From Primula veris (lineage: Eukaryota > Streptophyta > Magnoliopsida > Ericales > Primulaceae): a DNA stretch of 64,000 nt. The notes beneath the pieces are model-generated. The model was not told the DNA's origin and did no database searches. It was given only the letters and a program-made list of their open reading frames with translations. Every line of letters starts with the position of its first letter. Within the stretch, counting starts at the first letter, position 1. The translations under genes and the position numbers were made by a program. The stretch covers positions 21,670,560 through 21,734,559 of the forward strand of contig OY821742.1 in assembly GCA_963682055.1 (NCBI GenBank), in the 5' to 3' direction. Shown here piece by piece: positions 44,397 through 56,246 of the stretch.

Positions 44397-45955
44397 TATT
44401 ATTGGTTATCTTAGATCTTACTCTATTATGCCTATTTTGGGTTTTTCTAACATATATAACTCTATCATCTATTATAGAGAGTGAGGCGTATCTTGATATA
44501 TCTCTCTGCACATATAAATGAATAAAAACCTACTGTTCTCTCTCTATGTTCTCTCTATGTCTCATATATAATATATATACTGAGCTAAAAAACTCACAAC
44601 AGATTATCAGCACTTTACTCGAAGTTGGAGTAAAAATCTAAAAGATTGAAGTATTTGTTCAAAAATCAGGGTTTAAGCTCGAATATTGGGTTATAAACAT
44701 ACGGTCAAACTTTGAAGTTTTTTTTTGTTTTATCGACCTTCCCCAACATACGAAGAGTACAGTATATTTTTTATGTACTTACACGTATCAAACCCATGAT
44801 ATTAAAAGTAGAATACTATTAATAAAAAGAATAATTATTTAATAGTATCCGTATGTGCCTAACATGTAAAATCGGTTAAGATCTGTTTGCTAGTTTTCCA
44901 TATTATATGAAAACCATGTCAGTTTATTTAAACATGTAATCATAGAATGTGAATTAAATCTCAATGGTAGTACTGCTATGTGCAGAATTGCATGTTAATT
45001 GTATAAGGACGGTTCGTCTGAAGATTGCTATGTAAACATATAGTTTGTATATACATTCATGTATTATAAATCCCAGAATTCGACATGTCTTTGATAGTAC
45101 CTATTAAACCCAGTGTTAACAAGACTTGTATGCTAGGTTTTATGAATCTGTCAGACCGGTTATGTTAGGTGTAAAAAAAATCTAGAGACTTATTTAGAAC
45201 TCTCTTATAACTTTATGATGCCTCTGTAATCAATTCTAAGATGAACATAAGTTCATAAAAATTACAACATCAGTCCATAAGCACCTAAATAAACAGAACA
45301 TTATAAACGTTTGTGAACTTAATTCTTGCATGTGTACTCTGATAATTGACATAAACATATTTGATTTCATGCATTATCTGAGTACATTTGCGAATTACCG
45401 TAATTACACATATAGCAACAGAATAATTAGATATTGAGTTATATATTGCATGTGTAAAATTGGTAAATAATAATTTAGATTGTTAACCTTAATGAATTTC
45501 CTTATTAGGAATATGTGCTATCATGTTACATTATATTAGTTAATCATGCAAGCAGCTACAATCTAAATAATTAATCACGGTCATGTATTATTTATTTACT
45601 GTCATGTATACCTGTGTACAATATGCTAATTTGCGAAATTATATATTTTCACATTTAAGTTGGAAAAATTATGAACCTTCCCCAAATAGGCTCTTCTATT
45701 TGGATACGATGTCTAGGAAATATATATGCGGAAGTCAATATTCTAATGAGGTCGGCTTTTAAGTGGCATTCGTGCCCTCCACCCTCACCGTCTTTCCTGG
45801 TCGTTTTCAAGTAGAGCTACCGAAATGGGTTAACTGAATAATAATTTTACCAAGTGTGTTTATATAATGATATATGTTTCACCGAATTGTTATCTCAGTA
45901 TCGATCCGTCATTCGATCAATGAGAACCAATTCACATTAAAAACAAAACTATTTT
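44397..45955 (+). mobile_element. Copia element fragment, sister of the 6.7-kb element
   Basis: The LTR 44,397-44,601 (TATTGTAAGATATTATTGG to CTCACAACA) and the following GATTATCAGCACTTTACTCG match the 5' end of the element at 26,665. A distinctive interior block (TATTTGGATACGATGTCTAG and following, 45,690-45,840) also matches 27,850-27,975. The fragment breaks off near 45,955. Confidence 0.8.
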
Positions 45956-45989
45956 GGTTAGAGTCCATTTTTTTCAAGCTGTGATGTTA

Positions 45990-46605
45990 GAGTCCATTTT
46001 TCCTTTTTCACTCCAGAAAAGCCACCAAAAAGCACACTCTCTCAACCTAACATGTCATGTTATTTTGATGATGTACCTATTCTTGAACCTCATCACGTCT
46101 CTTCTACATTAGAGAACACTATTTCACCATCTACTTCTCCATCGGTGCCTACATCCTCGCCTTCTCCTTTACCTCACATACCGCCTAATCGGAAAAGTGA
46201 CCGTGCTAAGTAGCCATCTGTTCTCCTTCATGATTTTCATCGTGGACGGCTTAGTACAAAGCCATCACCTGCAACTTTAAACCAAGCATCTTCAACTAAG
46301 TCAGGTACTCGATATCCTCTAAATAATTATATTTCATATGATTCATTGTCCTCAACTCATAAGCACTTTGTTAATACCATTTCAAGTGTTTTAGAACCAA
46401 CCTCCTATAATCAGGCTGCTCTAGATCCAAAGTGGCAAGAGGCAATGAAACATACTTGATGGGCTCAAAAACACAAAAGACCTGATTAATAGTTTCGTTG
46501 CCTAATGGATATCATCCCATTGGTTGTAAATGGATTTATAGTATCAAATATAATTCCAACGGTACTATTAATCGTCTATTCAAAAGTCATCTATCATAAA
46601 TCTCA
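45990..46605 (+). pseudogene. Copia integrase-RT linker and RT start, fragment
   Basis: Readable: a Ser/Pro-rich linker (TISPSTSPSVPTSSPSPLPH), RKSDRAK, stop, PSVLLHDFH, then PTSYNQAALDPKWQEAMKH, HHPIGCKWIYSIKYNSNGT and INRLFKSHLS. These are standard copia blocks just before the RT catalytic core. Stops and one frameshift are present, and the match ends near 46,600 at the boundary with a minus-strand copia fragment. Confidence 0.75.
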
Positions 46606-46609
46606 TAGG

Positions 46610-47802
46610 ATTACACAAATCATAATGAACTATTCCTTACACTTGTTTGGCTCATATAACCGTTGGTCGTGAAAGACCACTTGGTTATTTTACTATCTAA
46701 ACATGATTCAAAAACTTGTAGTGCATCCACTTTTAATGATCCTAATTGACCAATTTAAACCAGTATTGAAATCATTTTTAAATTAAAATAACCTAGATCT
46801 AAGTTCCAAAGTAATGTATAGTTCAACCTTAAAGGTTACTTTCTCTACATTGTGTGTTAATAATATTATTCAATAAATATAATTGCAATGTAAAATTATA
46901 ATTTACTAATAATGTAAAGATTATTCACTTATTTACCTTAACAAATAAATTGTTTATTTTTCCTAATAATGAGAGAGTCATTAAAATAAACAAAATATCT
47001 TCATCCATTATATTATAAACCGAACCGAAGTTCTTTCTAATGGAATGTTTATATAGAATATCTAATATTATGAGTAAGATATGATTACAACTAATCAAAT
47101 TCTAATATCTTCTACTGCAACTCCTGACACCTCGTGCCATATCCCAAAAAAATATAAAATTTCGCCATCACCAAGCTGCCAGGTTTGCTGGAACCCTTAC
47201 AATAAATTGCAACCATGATTACTGATTTCAATATCTACACACCAGCTTACGGTAGATACAATCACTAAACATTTTTCAGCAACAAGTGAAACAGATATAA
47301 CATATAGCTTAATATTAAAGTTAAATGTCTCAGACAATATTACTTTAAATGACTTACTACCATTTCATGAAACCTTTTACTTTTCTTATAACCTTTCGGT
47401 TTAGAAAAATAAACCTTTTTCATTAATCTAAGAAACAATTGACTTTTCATGAAAACTTTTGGTGCCTTAACTATCAACTTGAGTTTTGTCATTGATTTCA
47501 CCTTTTAAGGATCTCTAGTTCATGAACATGATCCTTAAATTCCGTCTCTTCGTCATATTGTGTTAAGAGCTTTCACATGTTAAAATTTTCTACAATCACT
47601 ATCTTAAATCTCAAACTTACTTTTCAGATTCACAATGATGTCATAGATATAACACACATTGATGTTGATATTGCAATACATTTGACATAAATGTCAATAT
47701 GTAAAACCGCTACATCTTATCATATTCTATTCAATGCACCTCCGATAAGCCTGAGTCAACTAGTCAGTTACCTACTCATTTGGAGTCGATGGACATACCT
47801 CA
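46610..47802 (-). pseudogene. Copia element B, left part: integrase N-terminus, protease and Gag remnants
   Basis: On the minus strand 46,765-46,630 reads LGSLKVDALQVFESCLDSKI and KWSFTTNGYM, the zinc-finger end of the copia pre-integrase. 47,245-47,085 reads ISNHGCNLL, stop, GFQQTWQLGDGEILYFFGIW, the layout of a copia protease (normally SGA-NHICNSLQGFQ). 47,250-47,790 should be Gag but is too decayed to align. The SIRE-like element inserted at 47,803. The rest, with 5' LTR and PBS, is at 57,398-60,307. Confidence 0.6.
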
Positions 47803-48866
47803 TGTTGGTCCGTAAGTGTCTAAATCTTAGAGGGGGGGGGGGGGGGGGGGGGGGTGAATAAGGTTTACGTATGATTTTCGCGGAATAAAAAATTTGAGCT
47901 ATTAACTAAGCTAATTAGTAGATTTTATACCTAAACAATTTGGTTAACTATTTAATGCTAATTTAAGCTATGCAAGCAATCAAAATAAGCAATAAATAAG
48001 TGCGGAAAGTAAAAGTTAAGGGAAAAAAATAACACAAGATTTATAGAGGTTCGGCAAAACGCGCCTACTCCTCTCCTCGGTATTTCACTAGAATTTTCTT
48101 CCCAAGATAACACCCTAACGAGCTAATCGACCGATTAAGCTCCCCCTCACTCTATGAGTATCCCGAATGAAAAGACCTAGAGCTTTTAAGCTACACTTAC
48201 TTACAAAGCCTCTACCCGATCACTCGCTCACAAATGAGTTTATAATTCACTCTACAATTTGAATCGAAGGAGTATCGCTCACTAACAAATAATATCTTGG
48301 TGTTTATAAGATTACAATAATATTACACTCAAGAATTTATATGAATACAAATGAGAAAAACGAAGTATAAGCTTTGAGTATGATCTCGAATTGATAGCTT
48401 AATTAGTGTATGAATTAGGGTTTTTTTCCATTTAGGAATTTGGGGGTATTTGAAGGCTAATTGGTCTTTGTTACCGTTGTATGAAGTGTTATGCCTTTAT
48501 CCAATGGTTTTAAGTAGTTTCCCAATTTTCCAGAATAAGTCAAAAGGCTAATTTTTGAATTCTGCAGAAAACGATCGGTCGTTTTCTGAAAAACGATCGG
48601 TCGTTTTTATCATGAACTCACTGGAACAAATTAGACTAAAAACGATCGGTCGTTTTGTCCAAAACGATCGGTCGTTTTTCCTGACAATTTCTTCGTTTTA
48701 AGTCCGATTATGGTTCCGCTTGAACCGTTGGCTTCGTATTTAGGTATTCTATCATTTCGAACCTTTAACAAGCTAGATAAATGATTAGTACGCAAAATGA
48801 GCTTTTATCATGTTTTACAAATGTTGTTATCATTAAAACAATCGATTAGAAGAATATCGTTCAACA
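47803..48866 (-). repeat. 3' LTR of SIRE-like copia element
   Basis: 1064 bp, TGTTGGTCCGTA to CGTTCAACA on +. Contains a G run of more than 20 near 47,832-47,855 and a four-unit hairpin array at about 48,570-48,682. Shorter than its partner mainly because one array segment and a neighbouring stretch are missing. Confidence 0.95.
48570..48682 (-). repeat. Hairpin-repeat array in 3' LTR, four units
   Basis: Four copies of AAAACGATCGGTCGTTTT, two adjacent, then a CTCACTGGAA spacer, then two more. Confidence 0.9.
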
Positions 48867-48885
48867 ATCTCTCTCTTTTTGATGA
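48867..48885 (-). promoter_or_regulatory. Polypurine tract of SIRE-like element
   Basis: Minus-strand AAAAAGAGAGAGAT lies directly before the 3' LTR start (TGTTGAACG), the expected primer for plus-strand synthesis. Confidence 0.8.
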
Positions 48886-49436
48886 TGACAAAATATTGAC
48901 ATTAAACATATTATAAGTTCTTTTTGCTAAAACACAAAATATAACCGAGATGTGTAAGTGACATTTACTAGATAAAAGGTTTTGATGAAAAACGAGTAAA
49001 TGTCACAACATCCGATGAAACAAAGTTTTTCAATGCTTAAAAGAATTTGAAGGATAATGAACGAACAAATATAAGCGAAAAATTGGCCATAGTTTTGCCT
49101 AAAAACGTTCAATCGCCACAAATGAAAATTCAACAAATATAACCCAATCATCAAGATATTATGCGCATAAGTAAGTTTCAATAACAACAATTATCATAAT
49201 AACTTATTTTTCTAGAATTATAAACGTCAATCTCACAAAGTCATAGAATTTAACAAGCCATTAAAAAGCAACATAAAAACGCTTCATAATATAAATGTAA
49301 AAACGTTTGCTACTTATTACATCAAAAACAACTTTGTTCAAAGAAAATGAAACGCAAAAGAAATACAATGCGAAATAAGAAGGGTATTTCTCCCCCCTTT
49401 GACATCATCAAAAAAATAAATAAAAAAAACATAAAC
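48886..49436. other. 3' non-coding part of SIRE-like element
   Basis: Between the extra gene and the polypurine tract; AT-rich, with a minus-strand frame at 48,927-49,190 that has no family signature. Confidence 0.5.
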
Positions 49437-49438
49437 GC

Positions 49439-50755
49439 CTAATGGCGACGGGATGTCACGTCGTCGTCTTCGTCGTCGGCTTCTTCGTCGTCCTCCGCAT
49501 TCGGACCGGCAAGGTCGCGAAAATATGCATTGAACTTCGCCCTTTGCTCGGCGATTAAATGATCGAGTTCGTCGAGCTCTTCTGGACCCGGATTTAGGAA
49601 ACGAAACATGCGCCGAGTGACTTGCGCATTTCGGTAGGTGTCGACGTAGAGGTCGCTATAGAACTGGTCGGAGCGCGGGAGAGGAGTTGAAGATCCCACT
49701 TGAGCTTTTCCTTTTCCTCGAGAGGGACGAGAAGAGGTAGGGATATTGGGTGGGGGAAGGGACTCGGAGGAAACTTGAACATCCTCACGAGGTGCAATTC
49801 GCGGTGCGGCATTGGGGCCGACATACTCTTCCTCTTCGCGAGAAAGAGGGGTGTAGTATGGTGCCAGACACCCTTCTACCTGACCAAGTTATGGTCTTAT
49901 CGGTAGTATTAAATTTTATGTACATTTGGGCTAGTTAAGCGGTGTCCCAAATGTGTTTTTCCTTATTCTTGAAAGGAGTTCCACCGGGAGCGAGGTGGAG
50001 GTCCTTTAAGATTGCGGAAATTAAGGAACCGTTTGGTTTTGAGCGAATCCATCTTCAAGAAGGTAAGCATCGCAAAGTCAATTTTGACTTGATGATGGAT
50101 GCACCCTAATAGGAAGATGTACTCGTTGGTAACATCGGTGAAATTTAAGGAGTGAGGGAGGACAATGTGGGAAAGGATATGGTTGGCCATTTTGTTATGA
50201 AAAAGAAGGCCGTGAGCCTTATTTGAGCGGTTGTTATGGTCGGGATGAAAGAGCTCGTCTTTGAGATCGTTAAAGTTATCGATCTCGAGCATTTTGCAAC
50301 GTTCTTCACTTTGCTCGTACACCCCGTCGTCATCGAGGTGTAAAAGAGTTGGTAAACGGTCTATACCATAAACAAATGGTTGGCCATTCAAAGATGAACG
50401 CACGAATTGCGTCACCTTGACCCTTATCAATGACTAGGTTTGTGTAAAATTCATCAACTTTTTCTAGGAAGAAAGGCTCTTTTAAAGTAAGAAGGGTGTC
50501 GAGCTTTTGGAATCTAAGACGACTCATTAGAAATGGAAAGCGTTCAAGGAAAAGAGGCATGTCGATTTTAAAATTGGACAATATACCTCGTTTGGCGTTG
50601 GTGGATGGATAAAGAGGAGGGAGTGAGCCGGAAGGACCAAGCAAAGCCGAAGGAGCACCGGAGCCCGATCGTGGAGCGGCGTCGGTTGGAGGAGCGGTTG
50701 AGGCGGCGGTTCGCAGAGCGCAGGTACAACGCAAACGACGAGTGGATGGAGCCAC
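49439..50755 (-). pseudogene. Extra gene of SIRE-like copia element, plant-transposon-protein-like domain
   Basis: Starts MAPSTRRLRCTCALRTAAST at 50755. The core reads PLFLERFPFLMSRLRFQKLD, KVDEFYTNLVIDKGQGD, then after a frameshift near 50,420 QFVRSSLNGQPFVYGIDRLP, KAHGLLFHNKMANHILSHIV and FLLGCIHHQVKIDFAMLTFL. This order resembles the Pfam 'putative plant transposon protein' domain (F-Y-NL, then I--LL-L, then L-H----HKLP) more than an envelope protein. The C-terminus (49,699-49,439) is Asp/Glu-rich with DELDHLIAEQRAKFNAYFRD. At least one further frame change occurs near 49,700-49,960. SIRE elements are known for an extra 'env-like' ORF at this place. Function unknown. Confidence 0.65.
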
Positions 50756-50984
50756 GAACTCGTCCTCGCTCTAATCGACTAGGGATGGTTGAGCTTTCTT
50801 TGTATGAACCATTGTTGGATGTAAGAATGATTTGGAAAAAAAAATTAGGGTTTTTTGAAAAAAATAGGTTTTTGGAAAAAGATAGGGTTTTTAAGAAAAT
50901 GAATCAAGGGATAGATGATTTTATCGATAATAAGGGAATTAGGATATATATTATAGATATATTTGGGATTTTTGAGTGATTTTG

Positions 50985-51010
50985 ATGAGGGGGGGGGGGG
51001 GGGGGCGAAT
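50985..51010 (+). repeat. Poly-G run upstream of extra gene
   Basis: GATGAGGGGG... with about 17 G, followed by an AG dinucleotide run. A similar TTAGAGGGG... run occurs in the LTRs of this family. Confidence 0.8.
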
Positions 51011-51087
51011 TTTGATATAGAGAGAGAGAGAGATTGTTGAGAGAATGAGAAAGTAATTTAGGGTTTTAATGTTAAAAACAGTAAAAC

Positions 51088-51245
51088 AGAAAAACGATCG
51101 GTCGTTTTGGTGTTTCGACAGGTCATTTTGGGAAGAAATTGTTCCAGAGACCACACCTAAAAAACGAGCGCTTGTTTTTCATAACGATCGGTCGTCTGAC
51201 ACAAAACGACCGGTCGTTTTGTACAGTCGACCGGTCGACTGTAAA
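51088..51245 (-). repeat. Internal hairpin repeats between RNase H and extra gene
   Basis: Contains AAAACGATCGGTCGTTTT (about 51,090), a degraded unit near 51,115, CGATCGGTCGTC (about 51,185), AAAACGACCGGTCGTTTT (about 51,202, a perfect 18-bp palindrome) and AGTCGACCGGTCGACT (about 51,226, another perfect palindrome). Outside the LTRs. Confidence 0.85.
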
Positions 51246-51385
51246 AAGTTTACAGAACAGGAATTTTTTGCACTTTTCGACACCAATTTTGAAAAAAATA
51301 TATAAAATCAATAAAATATATATAAAATCAATCAAATATATATATATATATATATATGTGTGTACACATCACACATCAAACATGC

Positions 51386-53305
51386 CTAACTCTCGTCGAA
51401 TAAAACAAAATTGTTCCTCGTTAAGGGGTCGGCTAATTGCCTTTCGGTACTTATATATTCAAGTATAATATCCCCTTTTTGAACATGATCCCTTAGAAAA
51501 TGATGTCGTAAATTTATATGTTTAGTATGAGAGTGTTGGATTGGATTTTTCGAAAGATTTATAGCACTAGTATTATCACACAAAATAGGCACACTATCAA
51601 AAGATAATTCAAAGTCATTCAATTGTTGACGCATTCAAAGGATTTACGCACAACAACTACCCACGGAAACGTATTCCGCCTCCGCCGTAGAGAGTGCAAC
51701 CGAATTTTGTTTCTTGCTATGCCAAGAAACTAAAGCATCTCCTAAAAAATGGCAAGTGCCACTAGTACTTTTTCTATCTAAGCGACAACCGGCAAAGTCG
51801 GCATCGGAATAGCCAAGCAAATCAAAAGTGGTATCATGTGGATAAAACAATCCTAAATTACATGTACCTACAAGATATTTAAATATGCGCTTAACGGCTA
51901 TAACATGCGATTCTTTAGGACAAGATTGATACCTAGCACACAAGCAAACACTAAACATGATATCGGGTCTACTTGCGGTTAAATATAAGAGAGATCCAAT
52001 CATACCTCTATATAGCTTTTGGTCCACGCTTTTACCCGATTCATCCTTGTCTAGTTTTGTTGCCGGACTCATTGGAGTTCCTAGCGGCTTTGCATCGCTC
52101 ATGTTGAATCGTTTGAGCAAGTTCCTTGTGTATTTGGCTTGATTGACGAAAATTCCGTCCTTAGTTTGTTTGATTTGCAATCCAAGGAAGTAGGTAAGTT
52201 CACCCATCATGCTCATCTCAAATTCACCTTGCATACAATTAGAAAACTCCTCGCACATGCGAGCATTAGTAGCACCGAAAATGATATCATCAACATATAT
52301 TTGAATTAAAAGCATGTGTTTACCATCTTTTTTAATAAAAAGCATAGTGTCCAAAGTACCACGAGAAAAACCTTTTTCAATCAAAAACTTACTAAGTCTT
52401 TTATACCAAGCCAGGAGTGCTTGTTTTAAACCATAAAGAGCTTTTTGAAGTTTGTAAACATGATCGGGAAACTCATGATTTTCAAAACCGGGAGGTTGTT
52501 TTACATAAACTTCCTCATTTATAAAGCCATTTAAAAAAGCACTTTTAACATCCATTTGAAACAATTTAAAGCGTTTAAAAGAAGCATAAGCAAGCAACAT
52601 CTTAATGGCTTTTAGTCTAGCTACGGGTGCGTAAGTTTCATCAAAATCGATGCCTTCTTCTTGGTTATACCCTTGAGCCACTAGTCTAGCCTTATTTCTA
52701 ATGACTACCCCGGATTCATCCATCTTATTACGAAATATCCATTTCGTATCTATGATGGTTTTCTCACGCGGTCTAGGTACTAAAGTCCATACGTTACTAC
52801 GCTCGAATTGATTTAATTCGGCATGCATAGCTAATACCCAACTCTCATCGAGTTCCGCTTCATGAATGTTCTTAGGCTCTAATTGAGACAAGAATGCAAG
52901 ATGATTAACTAAATTTCTCAAAAAAGAACGTGTATGCACTCTTTCTCCCGGGTTACCCAAGATTAAATCTTGCGGATGGTGATTGGCAAACCTCCATTCT
53001 TGAGGCAAATCGTCATGAATGTGTACGCTAGATTCTATGTCCGTTTGAAGTCTCTCTATAGTGACTTCTTCAACAACGGGTTCAACCTCTATACTAGGCG
53101 TAATCTCTAAGCTAGATGTAACATGATTAGAAGAAGATGCATTATGAAAAATATCATCATTGATATTATGAACAATTAATATCTTATCAATCGTCGGTAA
53201 ATTCTCATCAAAGGAAACATGTACCGATTCTTCCACCAATAAAGTTCTTTTATTAAAAATTCTATACGTTTTACGCGATAGAGCATATCCGATGAAAATT
53301 AGCAT
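51386..53305 (-). pseudogene. RT and RNase H of SIRE-like copia element
   Basis: A long frame from about 53,305 starts in the integrase C-terminal linker (FIGYALSRKTYRIFNKRTLL). RT follows: WTLVPRPREKTIIDTKWIFR, FDETYAPVARLKAIKMLLAY, FQMDVKSAFLNGFINEEVYV and the catalytic YVDDIIFG near 52,290. RNase H has GYSDADFAGCRLDRKSTSGT and ALSTAEAEYVSV. A TAG after SVGSCCA (51,644) and a TGA shortly after interrupt the end; the frame continues QQLNDFELSFDSVPILCDNT to 51,386. Catalytic residues are intact but the two nonsense codons and the shift at the 5' side break the polyprotein. Confidence 0.9.
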
Positions 53306-54470
53306 CGAATTTTCCTAAATTATCCTTACCATTATTATGAACATAGCATTTACAACCAAATGCACATAGATGAGAAATATTGGGCTTTCGCTCATTTCAT
53401 AATTCGTAAGATGTCTTTTTCAATATGGGCCTAATTGAGGCTCTATTTAAAATGTAACAAGCGGAATTTACGATTTCGACCCAAAAATACTTTGGCAAAT
53501 TATTTTCACCAAGCATGGTCCGTGCCATTTACTCTTGGGTTCTATTCTTCCTCTCTACTACCCCATTTTGTTGGGGCGTACGAGGGGCCGAAAAATTATG
53601 ATCAATACCATTTTCATCACAATAAGTTTGAAATGGAGTATTTTCAAATTCGTTACCATGATCGGTTCGGATACTTTTGATCATATAACCCTTTCGTGTT
53701 TGGAGCTTTTTGCAAATAATAAAGAATTCTCTAAATGCTTCATGCTTATGAGTTAAAAATAAAACCCAAGTGAAACGACTAAAATCGTCAACCATGACGA
53801 ATCCATATGCATGCCCTCCAAGACTAACTGTCCGGGAGGTACCAACTAAATCCATATGAATGAGCTCCAAACAACGAGTAGTAGAAATAATATTTTTAGA
53901 TTTAAAAGAAATCTTCGTTTGTTTGCCTAATTGGCAAGCGTGACAAAGTTTATCCTTTTTATAAAGAGCTTTTGGTAAACCTATTGCCACATCTTTTCTA
54001 GAAAGTTTAGCGAGTAACTCAAGACTAGCATGACCAAGTCTTCTATGCCACAACCAACCATTGTCGTTGATAGTAACAACACACTTGACTTCATTATCTA
54101 CCGAACTATTCCAATCAATCATATAGACATTATTTTGCCTTTGACCCATGAGAATAGTTTTATTTTCCGAAATACAATGAATGATGCAATGCGATTTTTC
54201 AAAAATGACTTTGTGACCCAAATCGCAAAGTTGACTTATACTATGCAAGTTATGTTTAAGACCATCAACAAGCAATACATTATCAATAATAACATTTGAT
54301 AGTTTAGAAATACTACTAATACCGATGATTTTACCCTTCATATTATCCCCGAAGGTCACAAAGCCTCCGTCTTTAGGTGCAAGAGTAGTAAACTTTGTTT
54401 TTTCTCCTGTCATATGTCCTGAGCATCCACTATCCAAGAACCACTTGTCCTCGTTAATTTTTGACCTCAA
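53281..54470 (-). pseudogene. Protease and integrase of SIRE-like copia element
   Basis: From 54,470: protease active site KWFLDSGCSGHMTGEKTKF, then the zinc-binding pre-integrase part (LWHRRLGHASLELLAKLSR, CHACQLGKQTKISF) and the integrase core with Asp in LELIHMDLVGTSRTV, Asp in SIRTDHGNEFENTPFQ and Glu in QQNGVVERKNR. All three catalytic acids are present. TAA at about 53,529 directly after the Glu motif, a TGA near 53,398 and a frameshift near 53,300 interrupt the C-terminal part (MARTMLGENNLPKYFW, then CAFGCKCYVHNNGKDNLGKF). Confidence 0.9.
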
Positions 54471-54720
54471 GCATACCTACAAAACAAAACGATCATTGGT
54501 ACCCTAATCCACTTTTGGGTCCTTGAGGGTTAGTGTCTCGACCATTTGAAATCCAAACCAAGTCATTTCTATTTAATTTATATCTATAAGGGCAATAGAC
54601 ATAATCCTCAAAATGATCACTACGGTTGCAAGTGAGACATTTAACATGCATTCATGGTTTAACAAATCGATTATAAACTAAATCATTTTTATGCAAGTTG
54701 TTTTTACGAGAGTGACTTGA

Positions 54721-56186
54721 TCATCTATTTTCATTTTTAGTCATTTGTTTGATGAATAGATTTTTATGCTTAGCCGTTAGAAGTGGGTTATACCCTACAC
54801 CGGTTTTATGATACGCGCCTTGTTGAGAAGCTAATATAGTACTTAGCATTTTATTTCTCTTAGTGAACTTAGCGAGAGTAAGTTTGGTGCTATCCGCCTT
54901 AAGTTTACATGAACTAAGGTCGTTAACTAACTTATCATTTTCCATGGCAAGTTCGGCATTTTTAGATGTGAGTGAATCATTTTTTATAGCTAAGTTTTCA
55001 AGTTCGTCATGTAAAGTAATTAACATTTTTCTAAAGGATTTGTTTTTACCTCTAGCTTTTTCTAAAGAAGCTAACACATCATTTATATCAAAACCATCAT
55101 CAGTAGAAAGAGAGGAGTTAGAGGAGTGGAAGCTTACATCCTCGGTATCGTCGTCTCTAGCCATGAGACATAGGTTTGCGACTTCTTCATTGTCGCTATC
55201 GGAACTATCATCATCGCTCCCCCATGCGGCCATGAATGCCTTCTTGTATTCCTTTTTCTTTTCGAACTTGCCCTTTTTCTTCAAGGGACATTCATTTTGC
55301 ATATGGCCGGGTTTGTGACATTTATAGCAAATGATTTCGTCCTTCTTGTTCGATTTGTCGGAAGGCTCTCCCTTATATTCCTTTTTCCGAAATCGTTGTC
55401 CGCCCTTCTTTTTCCAACTTAGGAACTTGTTGTAGCATTTGGCGAAGAGTGCCATTTCATCATCCTCGCTAAAGGAATCATTTTCGCTATCGTTATTTTG
55501 TTGTACTTTTGAAGGCAATGCCTTTCTTCTTTTTCGAGTCATCCTCTTGTTTTCGAGTTGTCATGTCTAGTTCATGAGTGCTCAAGGATCCTATGAGGTT
55601 GTCGAGAGAGAGAGTGTTCATGTCCTTGGCTTCTTGAATAGCCGTCACTTTTGATTCCCATTTTCTCGGAAGACTTCGTAGGATCTTTGTCACCATCTCC
55701 TTGCTAGAATACACTTTTTCAAGTCTTTTAAGATCATTAGTAATTTTAGTAAAATGAGTGTACATAGAAGCAATAGACTGGTCATCATCAACTTTAAAAA
55801 GTTCATAATCATGAATAAGCATGCTAATTTTAGGGTCCTTAACTTGACTAGTTCCCTCGTGCATAATAGCTAGCTTATCCCACATTTGTTTAGCGGTATA
55901 ACAACCGGAAATCTTATCATACTCACTAGGCGAGAGCGCACAAGTTATAAAAGTCATAACTCTACAATATAGAGAAAAGGCATGGCGTTCATCCGTGTCG
56001 AGTTCTTCTACGAGTTTATCTAAACCATTTCTCCTAGACGTTTTATAGCCTTTACTTATGCTAATGCAATTGGTCTATTTCGTAACCACACAGAATTTTT
56101 TTCATTAGGCCTCTCCAATACGGATAGTTTGTACCGTCAAAGAACGGGAGCCTAGTTATGGATTTTGAGTCAGCGTACGAAGACAT
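54721..56186 (-). pseudogene. Gag of SIRE-like copia element
   Basis: The start is ATG at 56186 (MSSYADSKSITRLPFFDGTN, then WRGLMKKILCGYEI), broken by TAG near 56,063. Next 55,957-55,493 reads the Gag helical domain (QMWDKLAIMHEGTSQVKDPK, LRSLPRKWESKVTAIQEAKD), and a frameshift near 55,520 leads to 55,542-54,721. There a CCHC knuckle (CYKCHKPGHMQNECP) is followed by an acidic stretch (WGSDDDSSDSDNEEVANLCL) and a coiled coil (ENLAIKNDSLTSKNAELAME). This long Gag with post-knuckle acidic and coiled-coil parts is typical of SIRE/Maximus. A second cysteine motif (KCLTCNRSDHFEDYVYC) sits near 54,600. Confidence 0.88.
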
Positions 56187-56231
56187 ATCGGATCTTTAAA
56201 CAAAAAAATCGTTAGATTTTATAAAGAGCTA

Positions 56232-56244
56232 GGCTCTGATACCA
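56232..56244 (-). promoter_or_regulatory. Primer binding site of SIRE-like element, tRNA-Met type
   Basis: Minus-strand TGGTATCAGAGCC two bases after the 5' LTR end; complementary to initiator tRNA-Met. Confidence 0.95.
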
Positions 56245-56246
56245 AT

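Noticed and set aside
49439..50755. Calling the SIRE-like extra gene an envelope protein
   Set aside because: No signal peptide or membrane segment is evident and the wording fits a plant-transposon-protein-like domain better.
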